64,000 nt of DNA. Origin: Sulfitobacter aestuariivivens. Lineage in GTDB: Bacteria > Pseudomonadota > Alphaproteobacteria > Rhodobacterales > Rhodobacteraceae. Shown here piece after piece: positions 15,845 to 25,056 of the stretch (positions are counted from its first letter, which is position 1; each line of letters starts with the position of its first letter). The notes beneath the pieces are model-generated. The model was given only the letters and a program-made list of their open reading frames with translations. It ran no database searches and had not been told where the DNA came from. A program made the translations under genes and the position numbers. The stretch spans positions 186,001 through 250,000 of the forward strand of contig NZ_JACTAG010000002.1 of the NCBI RefSeq assembly GCF_014763045.1, read 5' to 3'.

Positions 15845-16749
15845 AGCGGCTTTGGCGCCACCAGATCCTGACCGGTCAGCGTGCTGGATCTGACCCACCA
15901 GTCTGGACGACAGGCTATGACCGCCTCTGCTGCCTGATCGGCCTCGTCCCGCGCCCCGTAAAGCCCGAAACACGTCGCCCCAGACCCTGACATTCGCGCC
16001 AGCCTGCACCCTTGAGTGTCGCCGATCCGGGTCAGCACGTCTTCAATATTTGGCACAAGCGTGATCGCGGGTGCCTGTAAATCATTTCGCTGGGCCTGCA
16101 GCCAATCCATCAGTGTGACCGCCGTAAGCGGGTCAGATAGCGCCGTCATCGGGGCGTTCACCCTGTCTTGCAACGCGGCAAAGACCTTTGGCGTGCTGAC
16201 CGCCACACCCGGATTAACCAGCACTGCGTGCAAGACCGGGAAATCCTTGATCGGGGCAATCTTTTCGCCGAAACCCTGCACTCTCGCTGGCTCTGACAGC
16301 ACACACATCGGCACGTCCGCCCCGATCTGAAATAAGGCGTCGGTATCTTCGCGTCCCGGCGCGTCCTGCCTCTGTCGCTTTGTCCAAGTACGCAAAGCCT
16401 TCATGGCCCGATAGGCCGCCGCCGCATCTGCCGATCCCCCACCAATTCCAGAAGCGACAGGCAAATGTTTCTCCAGGTCGATAGACAGCGCCTCATCCTG
16501 CGTCCAGAACCTTGCCGCGACCTTCCTGAGGATATTGTCATCCGATGCTGGCACCCCGGCGCGCCCGGGGCCCGTCACACGCAGGGCGCTACCTCTTTCG
16601 GTGTGCAGCGTCACGCGGTCGCCAATATCAGCAAACGCCACCAAGGTATCCAGTAAATGATAGCCGTTTTCATGCTGACCGGTCACATGAAGCGCCAGGT
16701 TTATCTTGGCGGGCGCAAAGCTTGTGACCGCAAAGCCTTTACGCACCAT
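15841..16749 (-). CDS. ispE: 4-diphosphocytidyl-2-C-methyl-D-erythritol kinase
   Basis: A 302-residue GHMP kinase. FAPAKINLALHVTG is motif 1, PVASGIGGGSADAAAAYRAM is the ATP-binding motif 2, and MSGSGATCFGLY is motif 3. It phosphorylates CDP-ME in the MEP pathway to IPP/DMAPP. The ATG at 16749 overlaps the TPR gene stop (ATGA), so it is translated after the TPR gene. An internal GTG (VTSFAPAKIN) is another possible start. It converges on the polyprenyl synthase that consumes its pathway product. Confidence 0.95.
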   Translation of the reverse strand: MVRKGFAVTSFAPAKINLALHVTGQHENGYHLLDTLVAFADIGDRVTLHTERGSALRVTGPGRAGVPASDDNILRKVAARFWTQDEALSIDLEKHLPVASGIGGGSADAAAAYRAMKALRTWTKRQRQDAPGREDTDALFQIGADVPMCVLSEPARVQGFGEKIAPIKDFPVLHAVLVNPGVAVSTPKVFAALQDRVNAPMTALSDPLTAVTLMDWLQAQRNDLQAPAITLVPNIEDVLTRIGDTQGCRLARMSGSGATCFGLYGARDEADQAAEAVIACRPDWWVRSSTLTGQDLVAPKPL

Positions 16750-18470
16750 CAGCCGTCATTCGCCACTTTCAGGGGCGCGGCACCCTCTTGCTCCAGCACA
16801 ACATCAAGCCCCACCTCGATCTTGCGCCGGATGCGCTCAGGATCGGCCTCGCCATCAATCGCGTCCGGGTCGATGAACGACAGCGCTCGCCGCCACTGAA
16901 ATTCGGCCTCGCGGTCGCGCCCCACGGCCCAGTACACATCGCCAAGATGATCATTGACCACCGGATCAACAGGCAACAGCTGAACCGCCTTTTCCATCTG
17001 CACAACAGCTTCCTCGTAACGTCCCAGACGATAAAAGACCCACCCCAGACTATCGACGATATACCCCGAATCCGGGCTTGCCTTGACCGCGCGCTCAATC
17101 ATATCCAACGCCTCGTCCAGATTGCGCTGCTCTTCCACCAGCGAATACCCCAGATAGTTCAGCACCTGCGGTTGCTCTGGATTAAGCTCAAGCGCTGCGC
17201 GGAAATCCTCTTCTGCGCGGATAATATCGCCAGAGCGCTCAAATGCGATGCCGCGCGAGTAATACAAGACCCAGCTTACCTGCGCTTGCGGGGCTACTCG
17301 TTCAATCGCGCGGTCATAGGCGGCGATGGCCCCTGCGAAATCATCCTCGCTCCGCAAGACATCGCCCAGAGTGGAATGCACGACGGCCAGCTCGCCATGA
17401 CTGCGCGCCAGTTGCTCCAGCACCTCGACCGCCTGGTCCAGCCGGTCCGAACGGCGCAGCGCCCCTGCCCGGCCAAGCTCAGCAGCATGATAGGCCGGAT
17501 TGTCAGCGGCAATGGCTTTGTATTCGGCAATCGCCAAATCGTACTGGCCCAAATTCTCCAACAGGTTCGCCGTCAGAAGCAGGGCATCCACGTGATCGGG
17601 CCGGATGAACCGCGCGGCGCGAGAATACAGCAGCACATAATAATCACCTGCAGATTCACTGCGCAAAACGGCCGCAAAGGTGAACAACACCTCCGCAATG
17701 CCATCCCGCGCGTCCCGCACCTGATCGAACGGTGCCAGGTCACCCGCCTCAAATCCGGCGATCAGCGCGTCCAGCTCAGGATCGGTGCCGCCGGGAAAGC
17801 TGGCGTTAATCAGGCGCACGGCCTCATCGAACTTACCAAGCTGCGCCAGTATCCTGGCAAAGGATATCGCACCGCGCCTGGTCTGCGCCGCCGCGCCTGC
17901 GGCGTCCGAGGCGAAAATCGCTTCCGCCCCTTCAAAGTCACCCACTGACGCAAGGGCCAGTGCCTTATGATACATGACGAACCCCTTGATACCGGGTTCT
18001 TCGCTCAGCGTATCAAACGCGGCCAGCGATTTTGTGACATCACCGGTTCCAAGATACGCCCAGGCCTTGACCAGTCCGTCTACCCAGGGGCCGATGCCCG
18101 CTGTGCCTGTCTCGCGGGCAAGGATCGCATCAAAGTCCTCCTCGGCAGCCAGATGCGAGGTCAGGATCAGATGCGCCACATGACTGTTTTGTCCGCTGGC
18201 CTCCATCTGCCGCGCCAAAGGCACGGACCGCTCAATGCGGCCCAGCGACAGATACGACAATGCGGCACTTTCCATCAGTTCGGGGTTCTTGGTATCGCGC
18301 GCCAGCGCTTCGGTATAATACCGTGCCGCCTCTGCGTAATCGCTGCGCACTGCGGCGTGGCGGCCTGCCAGATACGCCCCCGATGCCGTCTCGGCCACCA
18401 GCGGCCCCGCGATACTCGCCGCGACAATCGCCGCCAACACTTGCCTGATCATCTTCTGAACCCGCCTCAT
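16749..18470 (-). CDS. Exported tetratricopeptide-repeat protein, 573 aa
   Basis: A signal peptide (MIRQVLAAIVAASIAGPLVA) is followed by TPR arrays. Recognisable units include YYTEALARDTKNPELMESAA, AIAAYDRAIERVAPQ, AEEDFRAALELNPEQPQVLN and VVQMEKAVQLLPVDPVVNDH, giving roughly ten or more repeats to the C-terminus. It probably acts as a periplasmic scaffold; partners are unknown. The start MRRVQKM at 18470 has GGAG five bases upstream; MIRQ at 18452 is an alternative. It is coupled to ispE by ATGA. A dispersed motif and stem-loop lie in its 178-bp upstream gap. Confidence 0.85.
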   Translation of the reverse strand: MRRVQKMIRQVLAAIVAASIAGPLVAETASGAYLAGRHAAVRSDYAEAARYYTEALARDTKNPELMESAALSYLSLGRIERSVPLARQMEASGQNSHVAHLILTSHLAAEEDFDAILARETGTAGIGPWVDGLVKAWAYLGTGDVTKSLAAFDTLSEEPGIKGFVMYHKALALASVGDFEGAEAIFASDAAGAAAQTRRGAISFARILAQLGKFDEAVRLINASFPGGTDPELDALIAGFEAGDLAPFDQVRDARDGIAEVLFTFAAVLRSESAGDYYVLLYSRAARFIRPDHVDALLLTANLLENLGQYDLAIAEYKAIAADNPAYHAAELGRAGALRRSDRLDQAVEVLEQLARSHGELAVVHSTLGDVLRSEDDFAGAIAAYDRAIERVAPQAQVSWVLYYSRGIAFERSGDIIRAEEDFRAALELNPEQPQVLNYLGYSLVEEQRNLDEALDMIERAVKASPDSGYIVDSLGWVFYRLGRYEEAVVQMEKAVQLLPVDPVVNDHLGDVYWAVGRDREAEFQWRRALSFIDPDAIDGEADPERIRRKIEVGLDVVLEQEGAAPLKVANDG

Positions 18471-18543
18471 CTTGCTCCGGCAAACGGTATCAGACCCAAC
18501 GGCAAGGGCAATCCCGCCCACGCCAAAGTGAGCGGATTTCCCC

Positions 18544-18590
18544 TTTCACCCTTGTTGAAATACCTTGGGGGTTTGGGGGCAAAGCCCCCA
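18544..18590. repeat. Dispersed intergenic motif copy A plus GC-rich stem-loop
   Basis: TTTCACCCTTGTTGAAATAC is followed by CTTGGGGG and a stem-loop TGGGGGC-AAA-GCCCCCA (18574-18590). A second stem GCGGC-AAA-GCCGC lies at about 18610. It lies between the ETF-QO 3' end and the TPR start, both leftward. Related copies are at 41805, 44634 and 62216. The stem-loop may terminate the ETF-QO transcript. Confidence 0.6.
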
Positions 18591-18648
18591 TCAGAAAGTA
18601 AGATCGCACGCGGCAAAGCCGCCCGCTCAGAGCACCGCAGAAACAAAA

Positions 18649-20298
18649 CTACATATTGGGATAGTTCGGGCCGTCCCCGCCCTGCGGCGTCGTCCAGACA
18701 ATGTTCTGGCTGGGGTCCTTGATGTCACAGGTCTTGCAATGCACGCAGTTCTGAAAGTTGATGACAAAGCGCGCGTCCTTGCCCTCCTCTTCGACGAACT
18801 CATACACGCCCGCCGGACAGTACCGCGCAGAAGGGCCGGCATATTCCGGCAGGTTTACTGACACCGGCACATCTGGATCTTTCAGCGTCAGGTGCGCCGG
18901 TTGGCTTTCCTCATGATTGGTAAAGCTGAAGGCGACATTGGTCAGCCGGTCAAAACTCAGCGTCCCGTCAGGTTTGGGGTAGTCAATCGGCTTGTGCTTG
19001 GAGGCCTTCTCGGTCGCCTCAGCATCGGATTTACCATGCGCCAGCGTCCCAAACACGGAAAAGCCCAGCGTATTGCACCACATGTCAAATCCGCCAAAGG
19101 CGAGCGACGCCGTGAGCCCCCACTTCGACCACATCGGTTTGACATTGCGCACCTTCTTGAGATCCGCACCAATTGCGCCAGTGCGCACATCGTTCTCGTA
19201 GGCTGTCAGCTCATCGCCCGATCTGTCCGCTTTGATCGCGGCCATCGCCGCCTCAGCGGCGGCCTTGCCCGATAGCATGGCGTTGTGGTTTCCCTTGATG
19301 CGCGGCACGTTGACCATACCAACAGAGCAGCCCAGCAACGCCACACCCGGGGCCACCATCTTGGGCATCGACTGATATCCGCCTTCCGTGATCGCCCGTG
19401 CGCCATAGGCCACACGCTTGCCGCCTTTCAGCAGCTCGGCCACCATCGGATGATGCTTGAAGCGCTGGAACTCCATGTAGGGGAATACATGCGGGTTCTT
19501 GTAGCCCAAGTGCACCACAAAACCCACATAAACCTGATTGTTCTCAAGATGATAGATGAAGGATCCGCCGCCTGCATTCTTGTTCAGCGGCCAGCCCATC
19601 GTGTGCGTGACAGAGCCTTCGCGGTGCTTGTCCGGGTCGATCTCCCAGATCTCCTTCATGCCAAGGCCGTACTTCTGTGGCTCCTTGCCCTCATCTAGCG
19701 CGTACTTGGCGATCACCTGTTTGGACAGGCTGCCGCGCACCCCTTCCGACAGGAAAACGTATTTGCCGTGCAATTCCATTCCCGGCTCGGTGTTTTCTCC
19801 GATGGATCCGTCCGCCTCCAGTCCGAAGACCCCTGCAACGACGCCTTTGACTTCACCATTGTCGCCATACACCATTTCAGAGCAGGCCATTCCGGGGAAA
19901 ATCTCGACGCCCAGTTCCTCCGCCTGTTCTGCCATCCAACGACAGACGTTGCCCATCGAAACGATGTAGTTGCCGTGGTTGCTCATCAGGGGTGGCATGG
20001 GGAAGTTTGGCACCCGCAGCTGACCCGCTTCGCCTAACATATAGAATTTGTCTTCTTTGACGGGCACGTTCAAAGGGGCGCCCTTTTCCTTCCAGTCAGG
20101 TATCAACGCATCCAGCCCACACGGATCAAGCACCGCGCCCGACAGAATATGGGCGCCAACTTCTGAGCCCTTCTCAAGCACGACGACATTGCAGTCCGGA
20201 TCAAGCTGCTTGAGGCGGATCGCTGCCGACAGGCCTGCAGGCCCCGCCCCGACGATCACTACGTCATATTCCATCGTTTCGCGTTCAATCTCGGCCAT
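18649..20298 (-). CDS. Electron transfer flavoprotein-ubiquinone oxidoreductase
   Basis: A 549-residue enzyme of full family length. It has an N-terminal FAD-binding fold (YDVVIVGAGPAGLSAAIRLKQ, VVLEKGSEVGAHILSGAVLDP) and a C-terminal 4Fe-4S region with CPAGVYEF and FQNCVHCKTCDIKDP, which supply the cluster cysteines. It moves electrons from reduced ETF to ubiquinone at the inner membrane, linking acyl-CoA and amine dehydrogenases to respiration. The start MAEIERETMEYD at 20298 is preceded by GGGGGG; an open 58-codon extension upstream is non-family sequence. etfA/etfB are not in the window. Confidence 0.96.
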   Translation of the reverse strand: MAEIERETMEYDVVIVGAGPAGLSAAIRLKQLDPDCNVVVLEKGSEVGAHILSGAVLDPCGLDALIPDWKEKGAPLNVPVKEDKFYMLGEAGQLRVPNFPMPPLMSNHGNYIVSMGNVCRWMAEQAEELGVEIFPGMACSEMVYGDNGEVKGVVAGVFGLEADGSIGENTEPGMELHGKYVFLSEGVRGSLSKQVIAKYALDEGKEPQKYGLGMKEIWEIDPDKHREGSVTHTMGWPLNKNAGGGSFIYHLENNQVYVGFVVHLGYKNPHVFPYMEFQRFKHHPMVAELLKGGKRVAYGARAITEGGYQSMPKMVAPGVALLGCSVGMVNVPRIKGNHNAMLSGKAAAEAAMAAIKADRSGDELTAYENDVRTGAIGADLKKVRNVKPMWSKWGLTASLAFGGFDMWCNTLGFSVFGTLAHGKSDAEATEKASKHKPIDYPKPDGTLSFDRLTNVAFSFTNHEESQPAHLTLKDPDVPVSVNLPEYAGPSARYCPAGVYEFVEEEGKDARFVINFQNCVHCKTCDIKDPSQNIVWTTPQGGDGPNYPNM

Positions 20299-20479
20299 GT
20301 GCAGCCCCCCTAACAGGCGTAAAGTCAAGTTAAGTGTGGCTAAACCAAGGGATTGCGCTTTGCAATCAGGACGGGGCGTAAAAATCCCCCAGCCACATCG
20401 TACCTGACGAAGAGTGTGCCGGTGATGCAACTTGTGGCATGACACGGCATTATCAACCTGCAAGCAGGACATTGCGCCC

Positions 20480-21133
20480 GTGCCCTTCCCGCCATCCGAT
20501 ACAAAATACCCCGTTATCTTGCCAGACGGCAGCGCCCATACCGGGACGGTTTTCCTTTCAGCGGCGATTGATCACCCGCGCATCTCGGCGGGGGCCTATT
20601 CCTATGCCAGCGCTTTTGATCCGCCCGAGGACTGGTCCGCGCGACTGGCCCCCTATCTCTTTGATTTCAGCCCTGAGCGTCTGGACATCGGTTCGTTCTG
20701 TCAGATTGCCGATGGTGCGGTATTCATCACCGCGTCGGCTAATCACCGCTTTGACGGTATTTCGTCCTACCCCTTCGCGATATTTGACGACGCGTCGAAC
20801 GACGGGCGACCCTCCATGCCCGCGCCCGGCAAGGACACGGTGATTGGCCACGATGTCTGGATAGGACAGGGTGCCCGCATTCTGCCGGGTGTCACACTGG
20901 GGAACGGCGTGATCGTTGGCGCGGGCGCTGTAGTCTGTGCGGATGTGCCAGATTATTGCATCGTTGCCGGCAATCCGGCACGCATCATCAGGCGGCGCTT
21001 TTCCCCCTCCGATGCTGCTGCTCTTTGCGAGATTGCCTGGTGGCGCTGGCCCATCGAAGACATTCTTGCCAACGAACAGGAAATATCAGGCGCTGACATT
21101 TCCGCATTACGGACTGTCGCTGCACGATACTAG
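20480..21133 (+). CDS. CatB-like hexapeptide-repeat acetyltransferase
   Basis: About 217 residues of left-handed beta-helix protein of the xenobiotic/chloramphenicol acetyltransferase (CatB/Vat) type. The catalytic histidine region is SANHRFDGISSYPF. Hexapeptide repeats run VIGHDVWIGQGARILPGVTL and GNGVIVGAGAVVCADVPDY, followed by the family ending VAGNPARIIRRRF. It should transfer acetyl from acetyl-CoA to a hydroxyl acceptor; the substrate is unknown. The start is uncertain: GTG at 20480 has AGGA upstream, while TTG at 20432 would add 16 residues. It is divergent from ETF-QO. Confidence 0.82.
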   Translation: MPFPPSDTKYPVILPDGSAHTGTVFLSAAIDHPRISAGAYSYASAFDPPEDWSARLAPYLFDFSPERLDIGSFCQIADGAVFITASANHRFDGISSYPFAIFDDASNDGRPSMPAPGKDTVIGHDVWIGQGARILPGVTLGNGVIVGAGAVVCADVPDYCIVAGNPARIIRRRFSPSDAAALCEIAWWRWPIEDILANEQEISGADISALRTVAARY

Positions 21134-21341
21134 GTTTTCACCCAGACCCAAGCCCGAATGCAGGACAAAATGCGACGTGCGACATCTCGTCATCAGGCGG
21201 CAAAATTGCCAGCAACAGGTGATGGTTAATATATGCGTATGCATTTAAATGGGTCCTTTTCTACCGTCTTTCAGTCACGTCGCGCTTGAAATCGGCGCAT
21301 TTCGAACGATCTTGTTGCTTTCTAGCATAAAGTGTGAGGCC

Positions 21342-22187
21342 ATGGATCAGATCAATTTTAACGCTTGGATCGACAGAACCGAGACGTTTTCAGGCGCCAT
21401 CTCCGAACAGACGGCGAAACAAATCCATACGGTGCTGGGCAAAGCCGCATCGGCGCCGTTGGCGGACGGGTCGCCCCTACCGTCTTTGTGGCACTGGTTT
21501 GCCTTTCCCTCTGCATTCCCGGCAACGGATCTGCACGAAGACGGCAACGGGCAGATAAGTGAACTGATCCCCCCAATGGGTCAAAACAGGCGTGTCAGCA
21601 CCGAAGGGCACCTGGAGTTCATCCAGCCACTGAAAGTGGGCGAAACGTTGGGCAGGTCAACGCAGGTGGCCAACGTCGAGCGTTTTGGCGATGGAGAAAA
21701 AGAACGATTCCGGATCAGTCTTGATCACCAAATCCATGGGGATGCCGGGCTTTGCGTCCTTGAAAGACAGCAGATCGACTATCTGCCGATCCCGGGTGAC
21801 GAACCTGACATTGCGCTTCAAACAGTGCCTTGCGGCCTTGATATCGACGAGCCTTACAGCCTGTCGACGCCTCTTCTGTTTCGGTACTCTGCCCTGACCT
21901 TCAACGCGCATCGGATTCACTACGACCTGCCTTATGCACAGAACATCGAAAAGTACCCCGATATTGTCGTGCAGCCCCAGTTACAGGCCAACCTGTTGAT
22001 GGACCTTGCCACGCGACATCGGGGCAGTGCGCCGATGTTCTTTTCCTACCGGAACCTGCACCCGCTATTTTCACGAGACGCGCTGCGGTTGCAGGTCGTC
22101 CGGCACGCCCCGGAAGAGTGGCACTTGTATTCGGTCGTCGACGATCGGCACCCGTGCATGCAGGCCACCGCGATCTGGGAGGACTAA
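21342..22187 (+). CDS. HTD2/MaoC-type acyl-CoA hydratase (mesaconyl-C4-CoA hydratase-like)
   Basis: A 281-residue double hot-dog protein. The C-terminal hydratase motif reads FRYSALTFNAHRIHYDLPYA, the A-x-x-x-N-x-H-x-I-H-Y-D signature of HTD2/MaoC-type dehydratases. The N-terminal half with LWHWFAFPSAFP and GHLEFIQPLKVGE fits the FAS1-like dehydratase group that includes mesaconyl-C4-CoA hydratase. The ATG at 21342 is preceded by GAGG. It stands alone, 208 bp after the acetyltransferase gene, with tRNA-Trp downstream. The exact acyl-CoA substrate is not readable. Confidence 0.8.
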   Translation: MDQINFNAWIDRTETFSGAISEQTAKQIHTVLGKAASAPLADGSPLPSLWHWFAFPSAFPATDLHEDGNGQISELIPPMGQNRRVSTEGHLEFIQPLKVGETLGRSTQVANVERFGDGEKERFRISLDHQIHGDAGLCVLERQQIDYLPIPGDEPDIALQTVPCGLDIDEPYSLSTPLLFRYSALTFNAHRIHYDLPYAQNIEKYPDIVVQPQLQANLLMDLATRHRGSAPMFFSYRNLHPLFSRDALRLQVVRHAPEEWHLYSVVDDRHPCMQATAIWED

Positions 22188-22369
22188 GCAACAATCGGCC
22201 TCGTCCAGGGGGACTAGGGGTCAGGTTGCCGCGAAATAATCTTCGTCAGAGCGCATGTTCCTGCCAATGCGTCATACCGGACAGCCGTCGCATAGTTGAA
22301 TTATCCCGATACTCGGCGCCGAACCCTCTTGATCCCTGCTGCAATTACGACTACCCCAAGCCCCGGCAC

Positions 22370-22445
22370 AGGGGTTTAGCTCAGTTGGTAGAGCATCGGT
22401 CTCCAAAACCGAGGGTCGTGGGTTCGAGTCCCTCAGCCCCTGCCA
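22370..22445 (+). tRNA. tRNA-Trp (anticodon CCA)
   Basis: A 76-nt cloverleaf with a genomically encoded CCA end. The acceptor AGGGGTT pairs with AGCCCCT (one G-T pair). The D stem is GCTC/GAGC. The anticodon stem TCGGT/ACCGA encloses loop CTCCAAA with anticodon CCA. The T loop is TTCGAGT. It lies upstream of secE-nusG on the same strand, but 2.6 kb away with three protein genes in between. Confidence 0.97.
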
Positions 22446-22471
22446 GCCAAACCATCAAATTGCATCCTTCT

Positions 22472-23164
22472 TCAATCGATCGAAAGCGCGCGGGTCGTCA
22501 CCGTTTGTGCCTTTTGTGTCTGTTCCCACTCATGCAGCAGCGCCGCACCCGCACCTTTGAAATCCGCCTCTTGCGTCGCCAGGTGCTCAATTCGGTCCAG
22601 CCTGAAGTGGCGCAGCCCTTTGCGCAATTCACACCACGCCGCAATCATCACAGCATCAACATAATAGATCAGCACAAGTGGCCAGATTACCCGCTTTGTT
22701 GCGGCGCCTGATCCGTCCACATAGCGGATCGCCAGCTTGCGCTCTTCGCGGATGGCCGCACGGAGGTGACCCAGATCGACGGTGCTTATCTCGTCCAGGC
22801 CCCAGCTTGACGTGACCAGGCGTCGGGTGCCCGGTGCCACGGCCTGAAGCTTGCGCGATGCCCGCCCGGCTGCGCGCCAGAGCCCCGGATCGCCTGTGCG
22901 CGCGATAAGGCTGAGCCCCACGGCAATCGCCTCGGCCTCTTCAACCTCAAGATTGATCGGCGGCAGGTCGTACCCCTTGCGCATGACATAGCCAACACCA
23001 GCCTCGCCCAGAATGGGGGTCTGCATGGCCTGCAAACTGGCGATATCGCGATAAATCGTGCGCTCCGACACTTCCAGCACCTGTGCCATCTGCTGCGCCC
23101 GCACCGGTTTTTCAGCCGCGCGTAGAATTTGGATGATTTCGAAAAGGCGGCTGGATTTCGACAT
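22472..23164 (-). CDS. YafY-type HTH/WYL transcriptional regulator
   Basis: A 230-residue regulator with an N-terminal DeoR/HTH_11 winged helix (KSSRLFEIIQILRAAEKPVR then LEVSERTIYRDIASLQAM). A C-terminal WYL-type ligand domain follows (LAIRYVDGSG, VIWPLVLIYYVDAVMIAAWC, LRHFRLDRIE). The second ATG of MPM (23164) has AAGGA at proper spacing and is preferred. It is divergent from an EamA transporter, with a perfect 9-bp-arm inverted repeat between the genes, so it probably controls both. The 3' end is 26 bp from tRNA-Trp. Confidence 0.88.
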   Translation of the reverse strand: MSKSSRLFEIIQILRAAEKPVRAQQMAQVLEVSERTIYRDIASLQAMQTPILGEAGVGYVMRKGYDLPPINLEVEEAEAIAVGLSLIARTGDPGLWRAAGRASRKLQAVAPGTRRLVTSSWGLDEISTVDLGHLRAAIREERKLAIRYVDGSGAATKRVIWPLVLIYYVDAVMIAAWCELRKGLRHFRLDRIEHLATQEADFKGAGAALLHEWEQTQKAQTVTTRALSID

Positions 23165-23192
23165 GGGCATCCTTTTTTGTGCCCACCCTACA

Positions 23193-23216
23193 CTCCTGAC
23201 AAGCTGATGTCAGGAG
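23193..23216. promoter_or_regulatory. Perfect inverted repeat, probable WYL-regulator operator
   Basis: Arms CTCCTGACA and TGTCAGGAG around AGCTGA, in the 90-bp divergent region between the WYL regulator and the EamA transporter. Symmetry and position support an operator shared by both genes. Confidence 0.75.
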
Positions 23217-23254
23217 GGATCGATTAGACGACCCTGACCCAATCAGGACATCTC

Positions 23255-24223
23255 ATGACCTCGCTTGCCACTAACCAACGCAATACAGGCGCTCTGCTTG
23301 TCGTTCTTTCGGCGGTCGTCTTCAGCACCGCCGGCATCTTCACCAAAAGCGTGACGGCGGACGCCTGGCAGGTAATCTTTTGGCGGGGACTGACAGCAGC
23401 AGCCTTTACGTTGTTTTATCTACTGTTGCGCGGACGGCTGGGGTCAGAAATCCGGGCTTTCGGGATCCCAGCGCTGTTGGTGGTCGGGTTGGGCGCAGCG
23501 GGCAGCGCCGCCTTTGTGACGTCATTCAAGCTGACATCGGTGGCCAATGTTGCGTTAATCTATGGCGCTGCGCCATTTCTGGCGGCAGGTCTGTCGTGGG
23601 CACTGACCCGGGAACGCCCCACCCGGACGGTTATGATTGCAAGTGTTGCAGGATTTTCCGGCGTAGCACTTATTGTGTCTGGCTCTTTGGGTGGCGGTAC
23701 ATTGGCGGGCGACGCGCTGGCCCTATTCATGACAGCAATGCTGGCAGGGATCATGGTGATTTATCGCAGGTTCCCTGCTACGACGGCGGCGCTTCCAGCG
23801 GCGCTCTCATCCATTGTTCTCTTGCCCATTGCCGCACGATTTTCTGATCCGATGCAAACTGTACTCGCTGAGATACCGACGCTTGCGGCATTCGGACTGG
23901 TCTTTGCTGTCGCGTCTGTCACGCTGTCGGAAGGCGCGCGTCGCCTGCCAGCAGCCGAGACCGCGCTTTTGTCCACGCTTGAGTTGCCCCTCGCCCCGGT
24001 CCTCGCACTTATCATTCTCAGCGAGGCCCCACCTCTGACCACGGTCGCCGGCGGACTGATCGTTCTCATTTCCGTGGTTTGGTCGCAGCGCCGCACATCC
24101 AATGTCGCGACGACGAGAAGCCACACTTCCGCCACAAAAACGCCGCCGAACGGTCCGATCTCTGCGGTATCCCTGCGGGCAACGCGTGAGAGAGACGACA
24201 ATGACAGCAAATCCAAAGACTGA
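23255..24223 (+). CDS. EamA/DMT-family transporter
   Basis: A 322-residue membrane protein with ten predicted helices in two EamA repeats (VVFSTAGIFTKSVTADAWQV, GAAGSAAFVTSFKLTSVANV, TAETALLSTLELPLAPVLAL-like second repeat). A hydrophilic 40-residue tail follows. It probably exports a small metabolite. Its last 23 bp overlap the next gene in another frame. Control by the divergent WYL regulator is likely. Confidence 0.85.
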   Translation: MTSLATNQRNTGALLVVLSAVVFSTAGIFTKSVTADAWQVIFWRGLTAAAFTLFYLLLRGRLGSEIRAFGIPALLVVGLGAAGSAAFVTSFKLTSVANVALIYGAAPFLAAGLSWALTRERPTRTVMIASVAGFSGVALIVSGSLGGGTLAGDALALFMTAMLAGIMVIYRRFPATTAALPAALSSIVLLPIAARFSDPMQTVLAEIPTLAAFGLVFAVASVTLSEGARRLPAAETALLSTLELPLAPVLALIILSEAPPLTTVAGGLIVLISVVWSQRRTSNVATTRSHTSATKTPPNGPISAVSLRATRERDDNDSKSKD

Positions 24224-24980
24224 ACAACCGTCCCCGGCCGACGATCTTGACCCCAATTCTCTGGCGGCCATTCGCAACCTTTTGGCGCGCGAAGACAGCG
24301 CCAAGGTGGCCAGTCCCGCTGTTGAACCGGCCATTAAGAACCCCGAAGTCGAAACCACGGAGCCTGCGATGGACGCAACTGGTCCCGACGCTGTAGCAGA
24401 CGACGAAAATCGCGCCCCTGACGCAGTCGATGAGCCGGAAGCCGATCTCGAAAACACAGTCGTGGCCCTGGTCGCGAGACAACCCGCTCCGACTGAAGCG
24501 GCACCAAAGGATGTGGTTCACAAGGTCATAGCGGATCAAAAGAAGGCTGAAGGCAAAATTGCGGGTCTTGTGGCACGCCTCAAATCCCGCATCACCGGAT
24601 ACCGACCCAAGCCAAAGCATATCCTGATCACCGGCAGTCTGTTGCTGGTTTACTTCCGCCCTTGGCTGGTTTTGGGGCTGTTCTTCCTGTTGGCCTTCAT
24701 CTTCGTCGGCATCTTGCTGATCCTCGGCTATGACGGGTTTTGGCGGCGCACGATGGCCATCGCGCGATGGCACGCCCGGCGTAGCCCATCACGATCCGCA
24801 GAATTGCACCGCCGTCTGGATAATTTCGCCATGCGGTTTGACGCATTTCTTGATCGGTTCCCCGAAGGATCTGTGGATGGCCTGTATCTGCCAGACTTTG
24901 GCGATATCGCAGAAGCAGAGGCGCGCCATGACGCGGCACTGGACCGACGGTTGTCCGGTTTGCGCGAATCTGACGCCTGA
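24201..24980 (+). CDS. Hypothetical membrane protein, 259 aa
   Basis: The first 105 residues are acidic and low-complexity, rich in Pro, Ala, Asp and Glu. A basic stretch follows, then a long hydrophobic segment (about 141-178, probably two helices, LLLVYFRPWLVLGLFFLLAF). The C-terminal region of about 80 residues is Arg-rich (FWRRTMAIARWHARRSPSRS). No named family is recognised. The ATG at 24201 is inside the EamA gene by 23 bp, with GAGAG upstream, indicating coupling. It lies 76 bp before secE. Confidence 0.7.
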   Translation: MTANPKTEQPSPADDLDPNSLAAIRNLLAREDSAKVASPAVEPAIKNPEVETTEPAMDATGPDAVADDENRAPDAVDEPEADLENTVVALVARQPAPTEAAPKDVVHKVIADQKKAEGKIAGLVARLKSRITGYRPKPKHILITGSLLLVYFRPWLVLGLFFLLAFIFVGILLILGYDGFWRRTMAIARWHARRSPSRSAELHRRLDNFAMRFDAFLDRFPEGSVDGLYLPDFGDIAEAEARHDAALDRRLSGLRESDA

Positions 24981-25056
24981 TCCACCTCGCATGCAGGGTT
25001 GAAACCACCGCAGACTGCCGTTACATCGCGATCAGGCAGCAAGGGATACCGCAGGC

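Noticed and set aside
16788..17948. 386-codon frame opposite the TPR gene
   Set aside because: Antisense shadow of a high-GC gene; composition rich in Arg/His/Gln with no domain, while the TPR frame has clear repeats and a signal peptide.
22472..24980. Integrated genomic island with integrase beside tRNA-Trp
   Set aside because: No integrase or transposase gene and no visible copy of the tRNA 3' end at the far side; reported only as unusual gene order.
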